From Curtobacterium sp. VKM Ac-1393 (lineage in GTDB: Bacteria; Actinomycetota; Actinomycetes; Actinomycetales; Microbacteriaceae): a stretch of 64,000 nt of DNA. Made by a program: the position numbers and the translations under genes. Of the stretch, positions 55,780-62,865 are shown one piece after another. The stretch is from positions 372,001 to 436,000 of the forward strand of contig NZ_JADKRW010000004.1 in the NCBI RefSeq assembly GCF_015350995.1, in the 5' to 3' direction. Position 1 is the stretch's first letter. Each line of letters opens with the position of its first letter. The notes under the pieces are model-generated. The model was given only the letters and a program-made list of their open reading frames with translations. It was not told where the DNA came from and ran no database searches.

Positions 55780-56652
55780 ATGGACACCAGAAGCGAAGTG
55801 CGCGACTTCCTCCGCACCCGCCGCGAGCGCGTCACGCCGCAGCAGGTCGGGTTGCCCGACTTCGGTGGCGCCCGACGGGTCAAGGGGCTCCGCCGTGAGG
55901 AGCTCGCGCTCATCGCCGGCATGAGCGTCGACTACTACATCCGCCTCGAGCGCGGGAACCTCACCGGCGTCTCGGAGAGCGTGCTCGAGTCCCTGTCGCG
56001 CGCGCTGCGCCTCGACGACGCCGAGCACGCGCACCTGTTCGACCTGGCCCGCGTGCAGAACGCCTCGGCGACCACGCGGCGGAAGCCGCCGACGTCGAAG
56101 GTCCGACCGAACGTGCAGCGGATGCTCGACGGCATGACCATGCCCGCGTGGGTGCGGAACGGCCGCTCGGACTTCCTGGCCGGCAACGCCCTGGCGCGTG
56201 CGCTGTACTCGCCGCTGTTCCTCGACCCCGCCGGCACCCCGAACACCGCCCGCTTCGCGTTCCTCGACCCGCGCGGTCAGGAGTTCTGGCGCGACTGGGA
56301 CGTCGTCGCGAGCGACATGGTCGCCGTGCTCCGTGCCGAGGCCGCCCGGTCGCCGTACGACAAGGGGCTGACCGACCTGATCGGCGAACTCTCGACCCGC
56401 AGCGAGGAGTTCCGGCAGCGCTGGGCCGCACACGGGGTCATGCGGCACCTGAACGGTTCGAAGCGGGTGCACCACCCCGAGGTCGGCGACCTCGACCTGA
56501 CCTACGAGACCATGGAGCTCGCGACCGACACCGGGCTGACGCTCATCGCGTACGGCACGGAGCCGGGCTCCCCGTCCGAAGAGCGTCTGCAGTTGCTCGC
56601 GAACCTCGTCGCCACGACGGCCGAGGCCGTCCCGGAGTCGGAAGACGCATGA
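55780..56652 (+). CDS. MmyB-type helix-turn-helix regulator, paralogue 3
   Basis: 290 aa. HTH at about 8-80 (RRVKGLRREELALIAGMSVDYYIRLERGNL) and MmyB-like domain (about 105-280, WVRNGRSDFLAGNALARALYSP ... ELSTRSEEFRQRWAAHGV). Closer to paralogue 1 (34603) than to its neighbour in the ligand domain (ALYSP, VNTARF/PNTARF, FLDP). The stop overlaps the ATG of a 67-residue ORF. Confidence 0.88.
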   Translation: MDTRSEVRDFLRTRRERVTPQQVGLPDFGGARRVKGLRREELALIAGMSVDYYIRLERGNLTGVSESVLESLSRALRLDDAEHAHLFDLARVQNASATTRRKPPTSKVRPNVQRMLDGMTMPAWVRNGRSDFLAGNALARALYSPLFLDPAGTPNTARFAFLDPRGQEFWRDWDVVASDMVAVLRAEAARSPYDKGLTDLIGELSTRSEEFRQRWAAHGVMRHLNGSKRVHHPEVGDLDLTYETMELATDTGLTLIAYGTEPGSPSEERLQLLANLVATTAEAVPESEDA

Positions 56653-56852
56653 ACGACACCGAGTCCGTCCCGACCACCGCACCTGCTGCACCCCTCGGAT
56701 TCCTGGGCCGCCTGCGGTTCCGGTGGCGCGCTGAGCAGGAGATCCACGACCTGACCCGCGACCGCGCGCTCGAGGAGCGCGTGCGCGCCGAGGCCGCCGT
56801 GCGGCTCGCGCCCGGCCCGTGGCACCTCGGCGAGCTGTTCCGACGCCGCTGA
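56649..56852 (+). CDS. small hypothetical protein coupled to MmyB-type regulator 3
   Basis: 67 aa, highly charged: LGRLRFRWRAEQEIHDLTRDRALEERVRAEA is likely one amphipathic helix. No membrane segment or family recognised. ATGA overlap with the regulator stop argues for co-translation; there is no other independent support. Confidence 0.5.
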   Translation: MNDTESVPTTAPAAPLGFLGRLRFRWRAEQEIHDLTRDRALEERVRAEAAVRLAPGPWHLGELFRRR

Positions 56853-56863
56853 CGCGACCCGCG

Positions 56864-56928
56864 CCGCACAACCAAAATCACCCCGAACCACGTGATCGCC
56901 TGGTTCGGGGTGACTTGCGTTGTGCGCG
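56864..56928. terminator. long hairpin TCACCCCGAACCA / TGGTTCGGGGTGA
   Basis: Perfect 13-bp arms (56878-56890 and 56901-56913) around a 10-nt loop are extended by an outer GCACAAC/GTTGTGC pairing (56866 and 56918) across a short mismatched stretch. It follows the 67-residue ORF and precedes family A copy 8, so the convergent gap holds two hairpins in a row, as at 52301-52403. Confidence 0.75.
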
Positions 56929-56939
56929 TGCCCAGATGG

Positions 56940-56983
56940 CGGACGGGAGGCCCGGTGCGATGCCGCCACGGGCCTCCCGTCCG
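56940..56983. terminator. family A palindrome, copy 8
   Basis: CGGACGGGAGGCCCG and CGGGCCTCCCGTCCG arms are perfect; the inner GTGCGATGCCGCCA pairs poorly, unlike most copies. It lies 14 nt after the stop of the aldo/keto reductase gene (- strand). Confidence 0.7.
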
Positions 56984-56997
56984 TCAGTCGGTCGCGT

Positions 56998-58014
56998 TCA
57001 CCGGCGACGTGCGGCGGGCACCAGGGTGTGCTGCCCGTAGCTGTTGTCGTCGGGGTTGATCGTGACGCCGGGGGCGACGAGCTCGTCGATGCGGTCCAGG
57101 ACCTCGTCGCTGAGCACACGGTCGGCGGCGGGGAGCTGCGACTCGAGCTGCTCCATGGTGCGCGGGCCGATGATCGCGCTCGTGACGCCGGGGTGCCGGA
57201 TCACCCACGCGAGCGACATCTCGATGAGGGACATGTCCTGCGACTCGGCCAGCAGCGCGAGTTCCTCGACGACGTCGAGCTTCCGCTGGTTCGCGAGCGT
57301 CGACATGTCGAACCGGGCCGCGGGACGGTGCTTCGCCGTCGGGGTACCGGGAGCATCCTTGCGCCAGCGGCCACTGAGCCAGCCGCCGGCGAGCGGGCTG
57401 TAGACGAGGGTGCCCATGCCGTAGCGCTGCGTGGTCGGCAGGACGTCCTCCTCGATGCCGCGCACCAGGATCGAGTACGGGGGCTGCTCGGTGCGGAAGC
57501 GCTCCAGGCCACGGCGCTCCGAGGTCCACTGCGCCTCGACGATCTCGGCGCCGGAGTACGACGACGAGCCGATGTTCCGGACCTTGCCCTGGCGCACCAG
57601 GTCGGTCAGGGCGCTCAGGGTCTCCTCGACGTCCATCGTGGGCGACGGACGGTGCACCTGGTACAGGTCGATGTGGTCGGTGCCGAGACGGCGTAGGGAG
57701 TTCTCGACCTCCTGCATGATCCAGCGGCGCGAACCACCGGAGCGGTTCGGGCCCTCACCCATCGGCATGAAGAACTTGGTGGCGAGCACGACGTCGTCAC
57801 GGCGGTCCTTGATCGCCTTGCCGACGATCTCCTCCGAGACGCCGTCCGAGTAGGCGTCGGCGGTGTCGACGAAGTTGATGCCCGCGTCGAGGGCACGGTG
57901 GATGATCCGGATCGAGTCGTCGACGTCGGCGTTGGCCCACGGACCGAACATCATGGTGCCCAGTGCGAGCGGGCTCACCTCGACGCCGGTGCGTCCGAGC
58001 TGGCGGTACTCCAT
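56998..58014 (-). CDS. aldo/keto reductase (general stress/YajO-like)
   Basis: 338 aa. EYRQLGRTGVEVSPLALGTMMFG opening, Asp/Tyr in FVDTADAYSDG, Lys in VLATKFF, His in YQVHRP. The longer central loop (ERFRTEQPPYSILVRGIEED) places it in the AKR11/12-like group. GGAGAGGA precedes the ATG, with TAGCGT (58065-58060) about 45 nt upstream, so this mRNA has a short leader. Divergent from the CMD gene with a shared palindrome. Confidence 0.88.
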   Translation of the reverse strand: MEYRQLGRTGVEVSPLALGTMMFGPWANADVDDSIRIIHRALDAGINFVDTADAYSDGVSEEIVGKAIKDRRDDVVLATKFFMPMGEGPNRSGGSRRWIMQEVENSLRRLGTDHIDLYQVHRPSPTMDVEETLSALTDLVRQGKVRNIGSSSYSGAEIVEAQWTSERRGLERFRTEQPPYSILVRGIEEDVLPTTQRYGMGTLVYSPLAGGWLSGRWRKDAPGTPTAKHRPAARFDMSTLANQRKLDVVEELALLAESQDMSLIEMSLAWVIRHPGVTSAIIGPRTMEQLESQLPAADRVLSDEVLDRIDELVAPGVTINPDDNSYGQHTLVPAARRR

Positions 58015-58085
58015 GGTTTCCTCTCCGTGCCCGCGGGTCTCGCCGGGCACGGTGGCCACGCTAGGCCGGTGGCCCACGACGAAAG

Positions 58086-58107
58086 GGGGGAGGACCGTAC
58101 CTCCCTC
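58086..58107. promoter_or_regulatory. palindrome GGGAGG-N6-CCTCCC between AKR and CMD genes
   Basis: GGGAGG (58088-58093) and CCTCCC (58100-58105) lie about 33 nt from the CMD -10 (TAGCGT, 58125) and about 37 nt from the AKR -10 (TAGCGT, 58065 on the minus strand). Read on the minus strand, GAGGGAGGTACGGTC resembles the element before the cupin/PQQ genes (GAGGGAGGTGCCGGTC at 53521). A shared regulator of both divergent genes is likely. Confidence 0.5.
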
Positions 58108-58136
58108 GGTCGGCGGGGCGGTCGTAGCGTCGAGCC

Positions 58137-58835
58137 ATGACGTTCGCCGAGACCGACCCCGAGTTCGCCCGGTACCACGCCGACTTCGTGGACGAGACGC
58201 TGCAGCACGCGTCACTCAGCAGCCACGACCGCGCGGTCGTGCAGCTCGGCGCGATGATCGCCGGCGGCGCACAGGCCGCCTTCCGGCAGCTGCTCGGCAC
58301 CGCGCTCGACGGCTCACTGACCCCGGTCGAGGTGAAGGAGATCGGCTACCAGGCCGTCGCCTACGTCGGATCCGCGCGAGCTGCCGACTTCCTGACCATC
58401 ACGAACGAGGTGCTGGTCGGGCGGGGCGTCGAGCTACCGCTGCCCGGCCAGTCCACGACCACGCCGTCGGACCGGCTCGAAGGGGGCCGTGCAGTCCAGA
58501 GCGCCGTGGTCGGGACGGAGCGGGTCGACGCCATGTACGAGCACGCGGCCGAGGACACCATGCACTTCCAGCGGTTCCTGTCCGGCAACTGCTTCGGCGA
58601 CACGGTCGGTCGGGACGGCCTCGACCTGCCGACGCGTGCGCTGCTGACGTTCGCGGTCCTCGTCGCGCTCGGCGGTGCGGACGCGCAGGTCACGGGACAC
58701 GTCGCGGGCAACCTGCACGTCGGGAACACCCGGCAGCAGCTGCTCGACGTGCTCACCGTCCTGGTGCCCGTGATCGGCTACCCACGGACGCTGAACGGTC
58801 TCGCCGCGGTGGACCAGGGTGCACCCGCCGCTTGA
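58137..58835 (+). CDS. carboxymuconolactone decarboxylase (CMD)-family protein
   Basis: 232 aa with two CMD-like repeats (about 20-105 and 140-220): HDRAVVQLGAMIAGGAQAAFRQL and TRALLTFAVLVALGGADAQVTGHVAGNL. A true AhpD CxxC pair is absent; one cysteine lies in GNCFGD. Probably a small-molecule decarboxylase or peroxidase-like protein of unknown substrate. TAGCGT is 6 nt before the ATG. Linked by its promoter to the divergent reductase and by type to the nearby cupin. Confidence 0.82.
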   Translation: MTFAETDPEFARYHADFVDETLQHASLSSHDRAVVQLGAMIAGGAQAAFRQLLGTALDGSLTPVEVKEIGYQAVAYVGSARAADFLTITNEVLVGRGVELPLPGQSTTTPSDRLEGGRAVQSAVVGTERVDAMYEHAAEDTMHFQRFLSGNCFGDTVGRDGLDLPTRALLTFAVLVALGGADAQVTGHVAGNLHVGNTRQQLLDVLTVLVPVIGYPRTLNGLAAVDQGAPAA

Positions 58836-58838
58836 CGC

Positions 58839-59171
58839 TCAGATCGCGAGCTCGACGTCGTGACCGTTGACGGTCACGATGATGCGAGGGTTCTCGGCAC
58901 CGGTCGCGGTGATGTAGCTGCGGAGCGTGGAGAGCAACATGTCTTCTCGCCGCTCCATCTGGGACACCGCGCCCTGACTGATGCCGAGCTCGTGCGCGAT
59001 CTCGGCTTGGGTGCGCTTGCCGGCTTCGCGGACCATCGCGAGGCTCATGGCGTGGATGCGGTCGAGCTCATCCGCTTCCACTTCAAGCGCGGCCACGGCG
59101 TCCGCGACGCCCGGCTGCTGCAACATCTGATCGAGGCGGTCGTTGCCCCGTACGAAGTCTTCCTTGCTCAT
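58839..59171 (-). CDS. XRE-family antitoxin (HigA-like)
   Basis: 110 aa. The HTH (about 52-80: RTQAEIAHELGISQGAVSQMERRED) sits in the middle, followed by LLSTLRSYITATGAENPRIIVTVNGHDVEL, the C-terminal layout of HigA-type antitoxins. ATG at 59171 overlaps the TGA that would end the toxin reading frame (ATGA). The gene is intact while the toxin gene before it is not. Expected to repress its own promoter through the palindrome at 59437-59458. Confidence 0.82.
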   Translation of the reverse strand: MSKEDFVRGNDRLDQMLQQPGVADAVAALEVEADELDRIHAMSLAMVREAGKRTQAEIAHELGISQGAVSQMERREDMLLSTLRSYITATGAENPRIIVTVNGHDVELAI

Positions 59172-59415
59172 CGTGCTTCCTCGGTCTCGTTCCGCCATCG
59201 GTCGCGGTCCTCGTCGGGTGGGAACAACAGATCAGGCGGAGCGCCACCCCTGTGACGTACGGGTGTGACACCCGCCAGACCGGATGCTGCTTGGACTGCC
59301 GGACACGCTTGAGCATGAACGTCAGCAGCTGCAGACGTCTTCGCCCACGCTCGGTCGTGTCGGTCTCAAGACGATCGAGCTGGTCGTTGAACTCTCGCGA
59401 CCAGTCGATCTGCAT
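59168..59415 (-). pseudogene. disrupted RelE/HigB-type toxin
   Basis: MQIDWSREFNDQLDRLETDTTERG ... LKRVRQSKQHPVWRVSHPYVTGVALRLICC is the N-terminal half of an actinobacterial HigB-like toxin. The frame then leaves the family: a -1 shift near 59230 would continue as FPPDEDRDRWRNETEEAR and stop in the ATGA overlap with the antitoxin. Even then the protein would be about 80 residues and lack the central core present in family members (recalled, not searched), so an internal deletion plus frameshift is the best reading. Confidence 0.65.
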
Positions 59416-59436
59416 GCGGCGAAATTACCTGCGACT

Positions 59437-59458
59437 GATATTAGCCGCAACTAATATC
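59437..59458. promoter_or_regulatory. toxin-antitoxin operator, GATATTAG-N6-CTAATATC
   Basis: Perfect 8-bp arms (59437-59444 and 59451-59458) form an AT-rich palindrome 22 nt before the toxin start, in a region otherwise very GC-rich. Typical of autoregulated toxin-antitoxin promoters; the retained site and intact antitoxin suggest the DNA-binding part still works. Confidence 0.7.
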
Positions 59459-59494
59459 GAGCGCAAGGGCAACGACTGGCGGGAGTGCGCCCCG

Positions 59495-60466
59495 TCAGAC
59501 GACGAGGGGACCGGCGACCTCGAGCTGATCGTGGTCGACGAGCCAGCGGACCGCGTCGAGCACCGTCTGCTCCGCGGTGAACCCGGGCGCGTAACCGAGC
59601 AGACGACGGGCCTTCTCGACGCTGAAGACCTGGCTGCGTGACAGGTGCTCCCAGCTGGCGCCAGCGTGCTCTGGAGCCGTGGTCTCACGGAACCGGTCCC
59701 AGCTGACGGAGTCGAGCCGGGCCTCCTGGCCGAACCACGACGCTGCCAGATGGGCGTACCCGCGCGCGGTGAGCGCCGTCGGAGCCGTGATGAAGAAGTC
59801 CTCGCCCGTCGCCGCCTCGCGGTGTTCGACGGCGAGCTGGAACGCCTGCGCGACGTCGTCGGCGTGCACGTGGGCCATGGTCTCGGCGCCGAGCCCGGGG
59901 ACCTCGATCGCCTCGCCGGCGGACAGCCGCGTCAGCACCGAAGGGTCCAGGTTGCCGAGCGGACCGATCGGCATCCAGCCCGGACCGCTGATGTGTCCGG
60001 GGTGCACCGTGGTCGTCGCCAAACCCCCTGACACGGTTTCTTCCTTGAGCGTCCGGGCGATCGCGTCCTTCTGCACGCCGTAGTCGCCGAACGGCGGCGT
60101 GAAGTCGTCTTCGGTGATCGGCAGGACGCTGGATGCTCCGGCACGCCAGATCGAACCGCAGTGCACCAGGTGTGTGCTCGTGCCGCGGAGCGCATCGACG
60201 AGTGCGGCGGAGGACGACTCGGTGAAGCACACGAGGTCGACGACGGCGTCAGCGGCGAGCGCGGCGATCCGCGCGCCGAACGTGCCGTCGCGGTCCTCCT
60301 GCTCGCGGTCGGCGGCGACCCGCTCGACCTGCTGCCACTCGGGGGAGTCGGCGTACGGGGTGCTGGTGCCACGACTGAGCGCGACCACCTGGTGGCCGGC
60401 GCGGACGAGGCGGGGCACGAGGAACGTGCCGATGTGCCCGGTGGCTCCGATGACGACGATGCGCAT
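59495..60466 (-). CDS. NAD-dependent epimerase/dehydratase-family protein
   Basis: 323 aa extended SDR-like fold. Nucleotide loop VVIGATGHIGTFLVPRL (4-20); YGVQKD keeps a Y-x-x-x-K-like pair (Y and K near residues 135-139); WMPIGPLGNLDPSVL and HVHADDVAQAFQLAVEH are substrate-domain motifs of the Epimerase family. Sugar nucleotide or other substrate cannot be named. ATG overlaps the upstream DUF4126-like stop by one base (TGATG). Confidence 0.82.
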   Translation of the reverse strand: MRIVVIGATGHIGTFLVPRLVRAGHQVVALSRGTSTPYADSPEWQQVERVAADREQEDRDGTFGARIAALAADAVVDLVCFTESSSAALVDALRGTSTHLVHCGSIWRAGASSVLPITEDDFTPPFGDYGVQKDAIARTLKEETVSGGLATTTVHPGHISGPGWMPIGPLGNLDPSVLTRLSAGEAIEVPGLGAETMAHVHADDVAQAFQLAVEHREAATGEDFFITAPTALTARGYAHLAASWFGQEARLDSVSWDRFRETTAPEHAGASWEHLSRSQVFSVEKARRLLGYAPGFTAEQTVLDAVRWLVDHDQLEVAGPLVV

Positions 60467-60954
60467 CAGTCGGCGGTGATGACCTTGACGGAGCCGGCGA
60501 TGGTGGCCGCGTCCTCGGCGAGCGCCACGACGGGGTCGGGCAGACCGGTGGCCGCGCCGACCGCCTTGCGGAGTCCCCAGCCGACGAACGAGCCGACGAC
60601 TGCACCGATGCCACCGAGGATCGCGCCCTCGATGCGCAGGTCGCGCCGGCCGGTCGTGCCGAGTGCTGCGCCGACGAGTGCGCCGGAGCCGATGCGGCCG
60701 ATCAGGCCGGTGGGGGAGATGCGGTTCGGGGTCTTCGGCAGCTTGTCGCCGATGAGCTCGCCGACGGCCGACGCGACGAGCAGTCCGCGGCCGAGCGGTG
60801 TGCTGAAGACCTTCCAGTCCTGCCACGATCCCTTCAGCGAGGACCGGTCGTGGTTCAGCGCCAGCACCGCGAGCGGGGTGGCGCTCCGGCCACCGCTCAG
60901 GATGCCGAGCACCAGGGTGCGGACCAGGGTGTGCTGCTCGTGCTGCTTGCTCAT
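60466..60954 (-). CDS. DUF4126-like membrane protein
   Basis: 162 aa with several glycine-rich hydrophobic stretches (LVLGILSGGRSATPLAVLAL; GSGALVGAALG; GAILGGIGAVVGSFVGWGL) as in DUF4126 proteins. Function unknown. GGAGA lies 4 nt before the ATG. Translationally coupled to the epimerase-like gene. Confidence 0.7.
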   Translation of the reverse strand: MSKQHEQHTLVRTLVLGILSGGRSATPLAVLALNHDRSSLKGSWQDWKVFSTPLGRGLLVASAVGELIGDKLPKTPNRISPTGLIGRIGSGALVGAALGTTGRRDLRIEGAILGGIGAVVGSFVGWGLRKAVGAATGLPDPVVALAEDAATIAGSVKVITAD

Positions 60955-61061
60955 CGTGTCTCCAGACGTGATCACGTCCGACCGTACGCACGCGGGCCGC
61001 GAGTGGTCCGAGGGTCCGCACGGACCGTGGACACCGAGCCGCCCCGAGTAGCGTCCGCCGC

Positions 61062-61712
61062 ATGAGCAACGTCATCGTCTTCGGCGGCCACGGCAAGGTC
61101 GCACTCCTCACCACCCGCATCCTCAGCGAGCGCGGCCACACGGTCACCTCGGTCATCCGGAACGCGGACCAGTCCGACGAGATCCGCGCCCACGGCGGCG
61201 AACCGTTCGTGGCGGACATCCAGCAGCAGTCCCTGACCGACTTCGCCGAGCTGATCCACGGGCACGACGCCGTCGTGTGGTCGGCCGGTGCCGGCGGCGG
61301 GTCCGTCGACCGCACGTGGGCGATCGACCGCGACGCCGCGATCCTGTCGGTGCAGGGTGCGAAGCAGGCCGGTGTCGAGCGCTACGTCATGGTGTCGTGG
61401 TCCGGCTCGCAGCTCGACCACGGGGTGCCGCAGGACAACGACTTCTTCGCCTACGCGCAGTCGAAGGCGGTCGCCGACGCCGTGGTGCGCGACTCCGGTC
61501 TGCAGTGGACGATCGTCGCGCCGAGCACCCTGACCGACGACGAGGCGACGGGTTCGGTCGACTGGGCGGGGTCGTCGAGCGACGTGCCGCGCGGCGACGT
61601 CGCGCACGTGATCGCCGACGTGCTCGAGAACCCGGGCACGGCCGGCAACACCATCCGGTTCAACGCGGGATCGACCCCGATCGCGGACTTCCTTCGCGCC
61701 GACGCGGTCTGA
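61062..61712 (+). CDS. NAD(P)-binding atypical SDR (NAD(P)H-binding family)
   Basis: 216 aa. Nucleotide loop VIVFGGHGKVALL (4-16, GxxGxx form) and YAQSKAVADAVVRDSGLQWTIVAPSTLTD typical of the SDR_a5/NAD(P)H-binding group (BVR-B/YhfK-like). Substrate unknown. TAGCGT lies 7 nt before the ATG; GGTCCGCACGGACC (61013-61026) just upstream is a perfect dyad and possible operator. Divergent from the DUF4126-like gene. Confidence 0.82.
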   Translation: MSNVIVFGGHGKVALLTTRILSERGHTVTSVIRNADQSDEIRAHGGEPFVADIQQQSLTDFAELIHGHDAVVWSAGAGGGSVDRTWAIDRDAAILSVQGAKQAGVERYVMVSWSGSQLDHGVPQDNDFFAYAQSKAVADAVVRDSGLQWTIVAPSTLTDDEATGSVDWAGSSSDVPRGDVAHVIADVLENPGTAGNTIRFNAGSTPIADFLRADAV

Positions 61713-61739
61713 CGACCGGGCGCGGCCCGGAGCCGCGCG

Positions 61740-62741
61740 TCAGTAGATCTTCCCGATGCCGGTCAGGTCACCGAGCCCGAGCGTCCGCGACCCGGTGTCG
61801 CAGGTCCCGCCCGACGGTTCCATGACCTGGCCGGTACCGGTCTTCACATGGCCGAGCCCGTACAGGTGCCCCCACTCGTGGGTGGCGACCGCCTGGGTGT
61901 CGTACCGCGCACCGGAGCAGGTGTCGGTGGAGCTCCACTTGTAGCTCGTGGCGTACCGCTGGTCGGACTCCTTCGCGATGCCGTTGCTGTCGTACCAGAC
62001 GCACGTCACACCGAGGGTGCCGGAGGGCAGTTTGCCCCACCCGACGACGCTGTACCCGTTGCTCTTCGCGCACCCGCCCTTGTCGGTGAGTCCCGGGGCC
62101 TGGGTCGCGAGGCGGACGTAGGCGTTCCGCGCCGTCGAGTTCACGGTGCGGTCGCACGACGAGATCGTGCCCGTCCACGCGTTCGCCGCCTTGCGGAGGG
62201 CGTCCTTGGCGTAGGTCGACTTCTGGCCGGACTGGTTGTAGTACCACTGCACGGTGCTCGACCAGCGGTAGGGGTTCAGCTCGTAGGCGGTGCTCGTGCA
62301 CTTCGTGCTGGCGGCGGCGGCGGTCGGAGCGGCGGCTGCCGCGCTGGCCGCAGCGCTCCGCGCCTGCTCCTGGCGCACTGCGGGCGCCGAACCACTCCAG
62401 GACTCGTCGATCCGGACCGCGACACCCCCGCCGCCGGTGTTCGCGATGACGACCTCCGCCAGTTCGGCCGCGCCCGGTACCGCCGAGCTGCTCGCCATCA
62501 CGCTCTCACCCGGCGCCGGCACGGCGAACGTGCGGCCGTCCGGCAGTGCGACCGTGCCGGAGGAGACGGTGCACCCCGTCCGGAGCGTCTGCACCGAGAG
62601 CGTCCCCGCGGCGCAGCGCGCACCGGCCGACGGCGCCGCAGCTGCCGGCATCGCTGCTTGCGCGGGTGCCGCTGTGGCGGTGAGGCCGACCACGAGCGCG
62701 ATGACCGCTCCGGTGGTGAGCGTGTTCCTGAGCGGACGCAT
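61740..62741 (-). CDS. secreted matrixin-like zinc metalloprotease
   Basis: 333 aa. A signal peptide (about 1-30, cleavage after PAQA) leads to an Ala-rich prodomain-like region and a C-terminal catalytic part. The zinc site is the full metzincin motif HEWGHLYGLGH (288-298) followed by a Met-turn (QVMEPS). Several cysteines (TKCTST, SSCDRT, GGCAKS, VTCVWY, DTCSG, GTCDT) imply disulfides. Probably degrades extracellular protein. Neighbours give no further hint. Confidence 0.85.
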   Translation of the reverse strand: MRPLRNTLTTGAVIALVVGLTATAAPAQAAMPAAAAPSAGARCAAGTLSVQTLRTGCTVSSGTVALPDGRTFAVPAPGESVMASSSAVPGAAELAEVVIANTGGGGVAVRIDESWSGSAPAVRQEQARSAAASAAAAAPTAAAASTKCTSTAYELNPYRWSSTVQWYYNQSGQKSTYAKDALRKAANAWTGTISSCDRTVNSTARNAYVRLATQAPGLTDKGGCAKSNGYSVVGWGKLPSGTLGVTCVWYDSNGIAKESDQRYATSYKWSSTDTCSGARYDTQAVATHEWGHLYGLGHVKTGTGQVMEPSGGTCDTGSRTLGLGDLTGIGKIY

Positions 62742-62834
62742 GGTTGCCCTTCCCGCGGCGGGCCCCTGCGGCCGCCGTCCCTGATCGGGTCCATGCTCGC
62801 CGATCAGCCCCCGCCAGGTCCAGGGATGCGCCAA

Positions 62835-62859
62835 CAGGACACGCCGGGCCCGTGTCCTG
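62835..62859. terminator. hairpin CAGGACACG / CGTGTCCTG
   Basis: Perfect 9-bp arms with a 7-nt GC-rich loop lie 6 nt after the 3' end of the desaturase gene (- strand) and upstream of the protease gene. Probably terminates the desaturase transcript. Confidence 0.6.
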
Positions 62860-62865
62860 CGACGG

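Noticed and set aside
59168..59415. Programmed -1 frameshift producing a functional toxin
   Set aside because: No canonical slippery heptamer with a downstream structure is evident, and the shifted product would still lack the toxin core.
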